The notes under the pieces were generated by a model. It did no database searches and was not told the origin of the DNA. It saw only the letters and a program-made list of their open reading frames with translations. Made by a program: the position numbers and the translations under genes. DNA of 6,908 nucleotides from Deltaproteobacteria bacterium (GTDB taxonomy: Bacteria; Desulfobacterota; Deferrimicrobia; Deferrimicrobiales; Deferrimicrobiaceae): contig PQAK01000129.1 in assembly GCA_003105225.1 (NCBI GenBank), positions 1-6,908 on the forward strand. The letters run 5' to 3'. This document shows, in pieces, positions 1 through 5,455 of this stretch; positions within the stretch are counted from its first letter, which is position 1, and each line of letters opens with the position of its first letter.

Positions 1-294
1 ATCATCAAGACCGTGGGGACCGATTTCGTGAAGCTGCTTCCGGTGCACGGGTTCTGCGCCGAAACCTCCTCTGCGGGGGTCATTCTCACCGCCTCCGCGA
101 TGGGCATTCCGATCAGCACCACCCACGTCATCACCTCGGCGATCCTGGGGGTGGGGCTTTCCCAGGGGCATCGGAAGGTAAACTGGACGGTGGGGATCCG
201 GATCGTCTGGGCGTGGATCCTGACGATCCCGGCATCGGCGGCGGCCGGGTACCTGGCGTACGATTTTCTGCGCCCCATCGTGCTGATGAAATAG
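1..294 (+). CDS. Inorganic phosphate transporter, PiT family (C-terminal part, 5' end outside window)
   Basis: The reading frame is open from base 1 to the TAG at 292-294, giving 97 residues of the C-terminal end. The start lies outside the window; the GTG at 13 is an internal codon. The segment carries the C-terminal PiT signature: a polar-small helix (GFCAETSSAGVILTASA) followed by GIPISTTHVITSAILGVG with its P-x-STTH core, then a last hydrophobic helix (about VGIRIVWAWILTIPASAAAGYLAY) and a short tail. PiT proteins (PF01384) are inner-membrane symporters that move phosphate, usually as a metal-phosphate complex with H+ or Na+. In bacteria they often follow a PhoU-like DUF47 gene, which would lie upstream of this window. 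The next gene starts 40 bases downstream on the same strand, with no terminator-like hairpin visible between, so read-through is possible. Confidence 0.93.
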   Translation: MIKTVGTDFVKLLPVHGFCAETSSAGVILTASAMGIPISTTHVITSAILGVGLSQGHRKVNWTVGIRIVWAWILTIPASAAAGYLAYDFLRPIVLMK

Positions 295-334
295 GGCTCG
301 GGACGCGCATTCGGACGGAAGGGGGGGACTCGAG

Positions 335-748
335 ATGATCCGCAAGATCCAGCATATCGGCGTGGCGGTCCGGAAGCTTTCCGACGCCATTCCCTTTTAC
401 CGGGACGTCCTGGGGCTCGAACTTGCCGGCATCGAGGAAGTGGCGGAGCAGAAGATCCGCGCCGCCGTGTTCCGCGTGGGGGAGAGCACGATCGAGGTGA
501 TCGAGTCGACCTCGCCCGACGGCCCGGTCGGGAAGTTCATCGAGAAGAACGGGGAGGGGATCCACCACCTCTGCTTCCAGGTGGAGGACGCCGCCGCCGC
601 GCTGCGCCATGCCAGGGAGAAGGGGGTCCGCCTGATCGACGAGACCCCGCGGATCGGCGTGCACGGGATGAAGATCGGCTTCCTCCACCCGAAATCGACG
701 TTCGGCGTCCTGACCGAGTTCGCCCAGGAAGGGGACGAGTCGCCGTGA
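335..748 (+). CDS. mce: Methylmalonyl-CoA epimerase (VOC superfamily)
   Basis: This 137-residue protein matches the usual length of methylmalonyl-CoA epimerase. The enzyme interconverts the (R) and (S) forms of methylmalonyl-CoA between propionyl-CoA carboxylase or transcarboxylase and the B12-dependent mutase, in the cytoplasm. It shows two betaalphabetabetabeta VOC modules: IQHIGVAVRKLSDAIPFYRDVLGL near residues 5-28, and GIHHLCFQVEDAAAAL near 75-90. Likely metal ligands are His7, His77 or His78, and Glu128 in VLTEFAQ, which match the family's His/His/Glu positions; the fourth ligand, usually Gln, is probably near Glu54. The family segment ETPRIGVHGMKIGFLHPKS is intact at 103-121. The ATG at 335 is preceded by a GGAAGGGGGGG ribosome binding site at 317-327. 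The stop overlaps the next gene's GTG, so the two are translationally coupled. No mutase or carboxylase gene is in the window. Confidence 0.93.
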   Translation: MIRKIQHIGVAVRKLSDAIPFYRDVLGLELAGIEEVAEQKIRAAVFRVGESTIEVIESTSPDGPVGKFIEKNGEGIHHLCFQVEDAAAALRHAREKGVRLIDETPRIGVHGMKIGFLHPKSTFGVLTEFAQEGDESP

Positions 749-2880
749 ACGCAGGCTCTCCGGCAAGCGGATCCCGCACGCTGCTCCTGTGCGTCCACAA
801 CCACCAGCCGGTCGGGAATTTCGAGTTCGTCCTCGATGAGGCGAACCGGAATTCCTACCTTCCCTTTCTCGAGACGCTCGAGCGGTTTCCCGGGATCAAG
901 CTGACGCTTCACTACTCCGGCTACCTCCTGCAGTGGCTGGCCGACAACCGCCCGGACACCATCGGCCTCCTGAAGGAGCTGGTGTCCCGCGGGCAGGTGG
1001 AGATCCTCGGCGGAGGACTGTACGAGCCGATCCTCACGCTCCTGCCCGAGCGGGACCGGCGGGGGCAGATCCGGGCCATGGCGGACAGCGTCCAGGCCGG
1101 TTTCGGCAGGCAGCCGGAAGGGGCCTGGCTCGCCGAGCGGGTCTGGGAGCCGGACCTGCCGGCTTCGCTCGCCGCTGCCGGGGTGAAATACCTCCCCCTG
1201 GACGATTACCACTTCCTGCGCGCGGGCCTTCCCCCCGAGGAACTGGACGGCGTCTACCTCACCGAGGCGGACGGGATGTCGGTGCGGGTGTTTCCGGGAA
1301 GCGAGCTCCTCCGCTACATGATCCCGTTCGGGGACGTGGAGGAGACGCTGCGGGCGATCGACCGGATGACGTCGAGGGACGTCCCCTTTCCCGCGGCGAT
1401 CTTCGCCGACGACGGGGAGAAGTTCGGCGTCTGGCCCGGGACGCGGAAAAGCGTCTATGAAGAGGGGTGGCTGCGCCGCTTCTTCGAGGGGATCCAGGCG
1501 AGGGGGGACCGGCTCGCGACGATGACGTTCGGGGAGTACGCCGCCCGCGCGCCGCTGCGGGGAAGGATCTACCTTCCCACCTGCTCCTATATCGAAATGG
1601 GGGAGTGGGCGCTTCCGCCGGGACGGGCCGCGCGGTTCGGGGAGCTGCTCCACGACTTCCGCGCCGGCCGGCTGGCGGAGATGAAACCGTTCGTGCAGGG
1701 AGGATTTTTCCGGAACTTCCTCCGCAAGTACGAGGAATCCAACCAGCTCCACAAGCGGATGTGGTGGGTGAGCGGGAGGGTGGAGGAGGCGGCCCGCAAG
1801 GCGGGGGACGCCTCGGGACGGGATTTCCTGTACCGGGCCCAGTGCAACGACGTCTACTGGCACGGGGTCTTCGGGGGGCTGTACCTGAACCACCTGCGGG
1901 AGGCGGCGTACGGCAACCTGCTGCGCGCCGAAGAGGCCTCGGACCGGGTGCTGTACGCCGGCAGGACCGACTGGACAGAGGCCGCGAAAGGCGACTTCGA
2001 CATGGACGGCGGGATGGAAATCCTCCTGAAGACGCCGGCTTTCACGTTCCTGGTTCACGCCCACGATGGAGGCGCCATCACGGAGATATCGCTCCCGCCG
2101 CGGGCGGTGACGCTCGGACACGTCCTGACCCGACGGGAGGAAGGGTACCACGCGAAGCTGAAAGGGGGAGGCGGGTCGTTCGATGGTTCGACCAGCATCC
2201 ACGACGTCATCGCGCTGAAGGACCCGTCGGTCCTCTCCGCGCTGTCGGTCGATCCCTGGCAGCGGGCTTCGTTCCGGGAAGCGCTTTACCGGGGGGAGGA
2301 CCCACTGGATGGGATCCTGGGGGATGCCGTTTCTCCATGGTGCGCCACCGCGGGGAAGGAGTCGAAGGCGGAGATCTCCCGCGACGGTTCGCGGATCGTC
2401 CTCTCCCAGCAGCTTCCGCTGTCGGCGCCGGGGATCGAGCTTTCGCTCGAAAAAATCCTGGAGGCAGGCGGCGGGGGCGACGAGGAATTCCGGATCCGCT
2501 ACCGGCTGTTCAATTCCGGGAAGGAGACGATCCATGCGAGGTTCGCTTCGGAATGGAACCTGAACTTCCTCTCGGGGAGCGGGCCGGACCGCAGGCTGGA
2601 AGGGGCGGGGGGGGACGCGGCGCTTTCCTTCCGCGGGGTGGCGGACGCGCTGCGCGAGTTCCGGATCGTGGACGCGTGGCGCAACGTGGCGGTCAAGGCG
2701 AGCGCCGACCGGGAGTTCGCGCTCCTGCGCTATCCCGTGGAGACGGTGTCTCTTTCCGAATCGGGCGCTGAAAAGATCCACCAGGGAATCTGCCTTCGCC
2801 TCCTGTTTTCCGTTCGCATCCCTCCCGGAAATTCTGAATATTGTTCATTGTTTTGGTCCGTCTTTTCTGTTGCCCCTTGA
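745..2880 (+). CDS. Glycoside hydrolase family 57: 4-alpha-glucanotransferase / alpha-amylase type
   Basis: This 711-residue protein belongs to GH57 and resembles the Thermococcus litoralis 4-alpha-glucanotransferase type (about 660 residues). That enzyme type transfers or hydrolyses alpha-1,4-glucan chains, here probably starch- or glycogen-like polymers; no signal peptide is seen, so it is likely cytoplasmic. The catalytic barrel covers about residues 11-300. The HNHQP motif is at 18-22, the nucleophile is Glu131 in WLAERVWEP, and the acid/base is Asp223 in FADDGEKFGVW, with Trp230 in the place of the T. litoralis active-site Trp. SYIEMGEWALPP at 281-292 is also typical. Residues about 300-395 look like the DUF1925 helical region and about 400-700 like the DUF1926 beta-sandwich. 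The start is GTG 745, with AGGAAGGGG at 726-734, and overlaps the mce stop by 4 bases. Sequence alone does not separate transferase from amylase. Confidence 0.9.
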   Translation: MNAGSPASGSRTLLLCVHNHQPVGNFEFVLDEANRNSYLPFLETLERFPGIKLTLHYSGYLLQWLADNRPDTIGLLKELVSRGQVEILGGGLYEPILTLLPERDRRGQIRAMADSVQAGFGRQPEGAWLAERVWEPDLPASLAAAGVKYLPLDDYHFLRAGLPPEELDGVYLTEADGMSVRVFPGSELLRYMIPFGDVEETLRAIDRMTSRDVPFPAAIFADDGEKFGVWPGTRKSVYEEGWLRRFFEGIQARGDRLATMTFGEYAARAPLRGRIYLPTCSYIEMGEWALPPGRAARFGELLHDFRAGRLAEMKPFVQGGFFRNFLRKYEESNQLHKRMWWVSGRVEEAARKAGDASGRDFLYRAQCNDVYWHGVFGGLYLNHLREAAYGNLLRAEEASDRVLYAGRTDWTEAAKGDFDMDGGMEILLKTPAFTFLVHAHDGGAITEISLPPRAVTLGHVLTRREEGYHAKLKGGGGSFDGSTSIHDVIALKDPSVLSALSVDPWQRASFREALYRGEDPLDGILGDAVSPWCATAGKESKAEISRDGSRIVLSQQLPLSAPGIELSLEKILEAGGGGDEEFRIRYRLFNSGKETIHARFASEWNLNFLSGSGPDRRLEGAGGDAALSFRGVADALREFRIVDAWRNVAVKASADREFALLRYPVETVSLSESGAEKIHQGICLRLLFSVRIPPGNSEYCSLFWSVFSVAP

Positions 2881-2898
2881 ATTGCAAAACGGTATGTT
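2870..2898 (+). promoter_or_regulatory. Candidate sigma70-type promoter for the FadL-family gene
   Basis: TTGCCC at 2870-2875 and TATGTT at 2893-2898 are separated by 17 bases; each matches 4 of 6 positions of the sigma70 consensus. Transcription would start near 2905, giving a leader of about 33 bases. The -35 box lies inside the last codons of the GH57 gene, in a stretch clearly AT-richer than its surroundings. This is inference from motif and position only. Confidence 0.4.
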
Positions 2899-2921
2899 AA
2901 AGCAATTTTTGCCGCCACCTT

Positions 2922-2930
2922 AAAAGGAGG
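2922..2930 (+). promoter_or_regulatory. Strong Shine-Dalgarno site of the FadL-family gene
   Basis: AAAAGGAGG lies 7 bases before the ATG at 2938. It is close to a perfect anti-16S match and is the best ribosome binding site in the window. It fixes the start codon and fits the high expression usual for outer-membrane porin-like proteins. Confidence 0.8.
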
Positions 2931-2937
2931 GGGGACG

Positions 2938-4293
2938 ATGAAAATCGCGAAGGGGTTGATCGTACTGATGGTCCTTATGCTTACGGCCACGTCGGCGACG
3001 GCGGCGGGGTTCCGACTGCCCGAGGCCGGGGCCAAAGCGATGGGGATGGGATTCGCTTTCACCGCGCAGGCGGACGATCCCTCCGCGATCTACTTCAACC
3101 CCGCGGGCATCGTCCAGCTCGAGGGGCAGAATCTCATGGTCGGCGCGACGTACATCAGGGAAAACGGCGCGACGTTCACCGGGACGACCCCGCTGACGCT
3201 CAACACGGGCACCGGCGTTTTCGACGTCCGGTCGGAAACCCAGAAGGACCTGGACTTCGTCGTCCCGAACGCCTACTGGACGAGAAAAGCTTCCCCCAAC
3301 TTTGCTTACGGCGTCGGCATCTTCGTTCCGTTCGGCCTGGGGCAGGAGTACGAGAACCGGCAGACGAGCATCTTCCGGAACCAGGTCACCAAGGTCGAAA
3401 TCATGACCTTCGTCGTCAACCCGACCGTGGCGTGGAAGGTGAACGACGTCCTCTCGCTCGGCGCCGGGATCGACTTCATGTACGGGAAGGCGAAGCTGTC
3501 GCAGACCGGGGTCGTAAGGCTCGGCGCGGCGCCCCTGGACCAGGTGAACCTCTTCCAACTTGACCTCGACGGCGATGGAACTGCGTGGGGATACAATTTC
3601 GGCGCCCTCCTCGTGCCGTCCAAGAACTGGAAAATAGGCGCATCCTACCGGAGCCCCTTCCGACTCGATATCAAGGACGGGGACGTGGAGCTCCGGGACA
3701 TCAACGGCACGGTCCCCTTCGTCCCGGGCCCCGGCGGGCCGTTCACCGCCGCCCAGGTCTTCGGCGGGACCTCCTTCGACACGAAGGCTTCCACGTCCCT
3801 CCGCATGCCGGCGACCGCTGCGCTGGGAATCGCGTATGTGCGGGACCGCTTGACCCTCGAAGCGGACCTGGACTGGACATTCTGGCACAGCTTCAAATCC
3901 CTCATCATTGATATCCGCAACAACACGCCGCTCCTCCCGGATGCGGTACGTCCCGAGAACTGGAAGGACGTCGTGGCTTTCCGCGCCGGCGCCGAATACC
4001 GGATCACCGATCCGTTCGCCATACGGGTGGGTTTTGCGTACGACCCGACGCCGGTCCCTGCCAGCACGATGTCTCCGCTGCTCCCCGACGCCGACCGCCT
4101 GAATTACATGGCCGGTGCGGGCTACAAGTACAAGAACTGGACGATCGACGCAGCGTACATGTACGTCGACAAGAAGGACCGGACGGTCAACAACCAGCAA
4201 AACGTCGCCGCCCCCTCCATCGGCAGCGGATTCAACGGCACGTGGTCGGGCGACGCGCACCTCGTCGCGCTCGATATCGGGTACCGGTTCTAG
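2938..4293 (+). CDS. Outer-membrane transport protein, OMPP1/FadL/TodX family
   Basis: This 451-residue protein is the usual size for FadL-type 14-strand outer-membrane channels (PF03349), which let fatty acids, aromatics or other hydrophobic compounds cross the outer membrane. A signal peptide is clear: Lys2 and Lys5, a hydrophobic core GLIVLMVLMLTATS, and an A-T-A site, so cleavage is likely after Ala22, leaving a mature start AGFRLPEAG. E. coli FadL also begins AGFQL. The mature N-terminus carries the family block with ADDPSAIYFNPAGI at about 45-58, including the NPA hatch motif. The rest alternates amphipathic strands and polar loops and ends in ...ALDIGYRF, with the terminal Phe that outer-membrane assembly recognises. 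There are no cysteines. It has its own candidate promoter and a terminator right after the stop, so it is probably monocistronic. The substrate cannot be told from sequence; no beta-oxidation gene is adjacent. Confidence 0.92.
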   Translation: MKIAKGLIVLMVLMLTATSATAAGFRLPEAGAKAMGMGFAFTAQADDPSAIYFNPAGIVQLEGQNLMVGATYIRENGATFTGTTPLTLNTGTGVFDVRSETQKDLDFVVPNAYWTRKASPNFAYGVGIFVPFGLGQEYENRQTSIFRNQVTKVEIMTFVVNPTVAWKVNDVLSLGAGIDFMYGKAKLSQTGVVRLGAAPLDQVNLFQLDLDGDGTAWGYNFGALLVPSKNWKIGASYRSPFRLDIKDGDVELRDINGTVPFVPGPGGPFTAAQVFGGTSFDTKASTSLRMPATAALGIAYVRDRLTLEADLDWTFWHSFKSLIIDIRNNTPLLPDAVRPENWKDVVAFRAGAEYRITDPFAIRVGFAYDPTPVPASTMSPLLPDADRLNYMAGAGYKYKNWTIDAAYMYVDKKDRTVNNQQNVAAPSIGSGFNGTWSGDAHLVALDIGYRF

Positions 4294-4305
4294 CCGGAAA
4301 TTCAG

Positions 4306-4336
4306 CGGGGGTGGCCGATCTGGCCGCCCCCGTTTT
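4306..4336 (+). terminator. Rho-independent terminator of the FadL-family gene
   Basis: CGGGGGTGGCC (4306-4316) pairs with GGCCGCCCCCG (4322-4332) across a 5-base loop, with one T-G wobble in an 11-bp stem, followed by TTTT at 4333-4336. It begins 13 bases after the stop codon. The stem is strong and the T-tract short. Confidence 0.85.
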
Positions 4337-4370
4337 ATCGCGCAATCGATAACACAATTCCTGAGATCGA

Positions 4371-4613
4371 TACCGGCTGCGCCGCCTCGGAGGGGGGCGG
4401 GCGCTGGGGAATACTATTAGGAGGGCGTTCTGAAAACTTTACGCAAGGGACGTTCTTTAAGTTTTTCAAGGTTACATAGCGAATAAAAACTTAAAGAACG
4501 TCCCCGAATTCCCCACAAAGTTTTCAGAACGTCCCCTTCCGAAAGTTTTAAGACCGTCCCCGGAATAAGTTTTCGTCATCGCCCGCCCCCCTCCTGCGGC
4601 GGCTCCGCCGGTA
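4371..4613. repeat. Large nested palindromic element (MITE- or REP/BIME-like)
   Basis: The outer ends are inverted copies. 4371-4386 matches the complement of 4598-4613 at 14 of 16 positions. After a one-base bulge, 4389-4403 (GGAGGGGGGCGGGCG) is perfectly complementary to 4580-4594. Inside, 4421-4440 pairs with 4517-4536 (18 of 20), and 4447-4466 pairs perfectly over 20 bases with 4485-4504 around an 18-base loop. No protein is encoded. The ends read TA-CCGGC...GCCGG-TA, which would fit a TA target duplication, but TA could equally be part of the repeat. The structure and its place between two converging genes fit a non-autonomous mobile repeat. The transposase family is unknown to me: an IS630/Tc1-type origin (TA target) or a REP-associated Y1 transposase (RAYT) origin are both possible. 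The hairpins may also block transcription from either side. Confidence 0.7.
4421..4561. repeat. Cluster of five copies of a ~20-base motif (GGGGACGTTCT...), two forward and three reversed
   Basis: The forward copies are at 4421-4440 (GAGGGCGTTCTGAAAACTTT) and 4447-4466 (GGGACGTTCTTTAAGTTTTT). The reverse copies, read on the minus strand, end at 4485-4505, 4517-4536 (GGGGACGTTCTGAAAACTTT) and 4542-4561 (GGGGACGGTCTTAAAACTTT). All share GGG-x-CG-x-TCT-xx-AA. The first four pair up as two nested hairpins; the fifth has no partner, so the left half of the element may have lost a copy. Confidence 0.75.
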
Positions 4614-4656
4614 GCGGGGCGGTATGCGCCCCATTCGGCAGGTGCCTTAGAACGGA

Positions 4657-5136
4657 TCAGAGGGCGGCGAGTTCCTTCTCGATCGTCTGGACGTGGCCTT
4701 TTTCGAACGCGGCGAGGTGATCGAACACTTTCCTGACGTCCTCGCTTTTCGCCTTCGACGAGGCGTCGCTGAACAGCCCGAACGCCTCCTTCTCCAGCAG
4801 GAGCGCCAGCTCCAGGACGTCCTTCTTGCCCTTCAAGCGGGCGATCTTCCCGAGGAGCTCCTTGTGGGTGTCCTGCACCAGCTCGTCGATATCGGGAAGG
4901 CCTTCCCTGACGAAAATGTCCTTGTAGGGGGCCCAGCACTCGGAGCGCACGTTCTCGTCGTATTCGTTCTCCAGGATGAGGAAGTGCCCCTTTTCATCCA
5001 TCGCGAGCCGGTCGAGAATCCTCCGGAGGGATTCGTCCTCGACCAGCTTGCGGGCGCGCTTGTAGAAGACGTAGGACGCGATCTCGGACTCGATCCCCAA
5101 GTTCAGGTATTTCAGTGCCTCTTCGCTGAATTTCAT
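4657..5136 (-). CDS. Rubrerythrin-like ferritin-family diiron protein
   Basis: This 159-residue all-helical protein belongs to the ferritin-like/rubrerythrin superfamily (as in PF02915). The four-helix bundle shows two half-sites: GIESEIASYVFY with Glu16 or Glu18, then E48-KG-H51 (ExxH); and LLEKEAFGLF with Glu115 or Glu117, then E145-KG-H148 (ExxH). These six side chains would hold a diiron centre. There is no C-terminal CxxC rubredoxin domain, so it is not a classical rubrerythrin. In anaerobes such proteins commonly act in peroxide reduction or iron handling, but the exact reaction is not readable here. I chose the ATG at 5134-5136 because GGAGG (complement of 5146-5150) lies 9 bases upstream. 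An open frame extends to 5232, but that extension is basic, family-unlike and runs over the candidate promoter. It follows the LemA operon after a 101-base gap. Confidence 0.88.
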   Translation of the reverse strand: MKFSEEALKYLNLGIESEIASYVFYKRARKLVEDESLRRILDRLAMDEKGHFLILENEYDENVRSECWAPYKDIFVREGLPDIDELVQDTHKELLGKIARLKGKKDVLELALLLEKEAFGLFSDASSKAKSEDVRKVFDHLAAFEKGHVQTIEKELAAL

Positions 5137-5174
5137 CGATGGCGGCCTCCGGCGGAAGTGGATGCGGCACGGCC

Positions 5175-5204
5175 AAGATAGCACGGAGAGAGAGGCGCGT
5201 TCAA
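5175..5204 (-). promoter_or_regulatory. Candidate promoter of the diiron protein gene
   Basis: On the minus strand, TTGAAC (5204-5199) and TATCTT (5180-5175) are 18 bases apart, each with 4 of 6 consensus matches. The start point would be near 5168, about 32 bases before the ATG. Its position just after the upstream operon suggests independent transcription. No operator-like palindrome (for example PerR or Fur type) is evident. Confidence 0.45.
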
Positions 5205-5206
5205 CC

Positions 5207-5225
5207 CCGCGGCGCACGGCCGCGG
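5207..5225 (-). terminator. Possible weak terminator hairpin after the selenoprotein gene
   Basis: CCGCGGC and GCCGCGG form a 7-bp all-GC stem with a 5-base loop, starting 12 bases after the selenoprotein stop on the minus strand. It is followed by GGTTGAAC, not a real T-tract, so it may only slow polymerase or protect the 3' end. Confidence 0.3.
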
Positions 5226-5237
5226 CGGTCACACGGC

Positions 5238-5453
5238 TCAGCTTCCCCCGTAGCCGATCGTCACCTTGCCCCCCTCCAGGATCACCGGAACATCGCGCCG
5301 CCCGCGGGTCAGGGCCGTCATCTCGCCCAGCGCGGACCGGTCGAGTTCCACGTCCTTGTACGCCACCTGCGTCCCGGCCTTCTCGTAGTCCCTACGAGCC
5401 TTTGCGGTGTACGGTCAGCCGTCCTTCCCGAAGATCGTCACGATGCGCGGCAT
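5238..5453 (-). CDS. Glutaredoxin-like selenoprotein (in-frame UGA = selenocysteine 13)
   Basis: Read with UGA at 5417-5415 as selenocysteine (U), the frame gives 71 residues to a second TGA at 5240-5238. The parts follow the glutaredoxin fold: strand RIVTIFG (3-9); active site GKDGUPYT, with U13 where glutaredoxins have the first Cys of CPYC; helix AKARRDYEKAG; strand VAYKDVELD; helix; RRDVPVILEGG with Pro56 in the cis-Pro place (TVPxVFI in glutaredoxins); and a final IGYGG like the usual GG-x-D end. There are no cysteines, so U13 is the only redox residue and the second active-site position is Thr16. A SECIS-like hairpin follows the UGA. The ATG lies 2 bases after the M48 stop (TAACCATG) with an AAAGGGGG ribosome binding site just before. 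It resembles what I recall as the NCBI 'UXX-star (seleno)protein' family (memory, unchecked). Partner and substrate are unknown; thiol-dependent redox work in the cytoplasm is likely. Confidence 0.87.
5382..5398 (-). promoter_or_regulatory. Bacterial SECIS element (selenocysteine insertion hairpin)
   Basis: On the minus-strand mRNA, CUCGUAG and CUACGAG form a perfect 7-bp stem closed by the loop GGA. The stem begins 16 bases after the UGA and the loop 23 bases after it. Known bacterial SECIS hairpins lie within the coding region just after the UGA and have a small apical loop with a G among its first two bases, recognised by SelB. A GG/CC pair (5400-5399 with two of the bases of GGCC further on) may extend the stem past a bulge. 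Confidence 0.75.
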
Positions 5454-5455
5454 GG

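Larger units (their letters stand above)
4294..4656. other. Convergent intergenic region with no supportable protein gene
   Basis: These 363 bases separate the ends of two converging genes. I see the terminator of the plus-strand gene at its left end, then a large palindromic element (about 4371-4613), then about 40 bases holding only a small hairpin (GGGGCG 4616-4621 with CGCCCC 4627-4632). The middle of the region, about 4410-4575, is much richer in A and T than the rest of the window. A minus-strand open frame entering from the right (4472-4939) is out of frame with the diiron protein gene and has no family features. Confidence 0.75.

Noticed and set aside
397..2781. A 794-codon open frame on the minus strand
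   Set aside because: It is antisense to the mce and GH57 genes, is rich in Arg, Pro and Val from GC-biased third positions, and has no family motif. It is a coding shadow.
2920..4260. A 446-codon open frame antisense to the FadL-family gene
   Set aside because: The plus strand has a signal peptide, a ribosome binding site, family motifs and a terminator; this frame has none.
4371..4613. CRISPR array
   Set aside because: The repeats are in both orientations, of unequal spacing and form nested hairpins. There are no regular spacers and no cas genes.
4616..4632. Hairpin GGGGCG/CGCCCC as the terminator of the diiron protein gene
   Set aside because: No T-tract follows on the minus strand. It is only a short GC stem, so I do not call a terminator; the palindromic element further on may serve instead.
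5137..5232. N-terminal extension of the diiron protein (32 extra residues)
   Set aside because: The extension is Arg-rich, unlike the family and covers the candidate promoter. The ATG at 5136 has a good GGAGG site.
5415..5417. UGA read as a nonsense mutation making a glutaredoxin pseudogene
   Set aside because: The UGA falls precisely at the catalytic residue, the downstream frame is intact with fold landmarks, and a SECIS-like hairpin follows. Random decay would not give this combination, though sequence error cannot be fully excluded.
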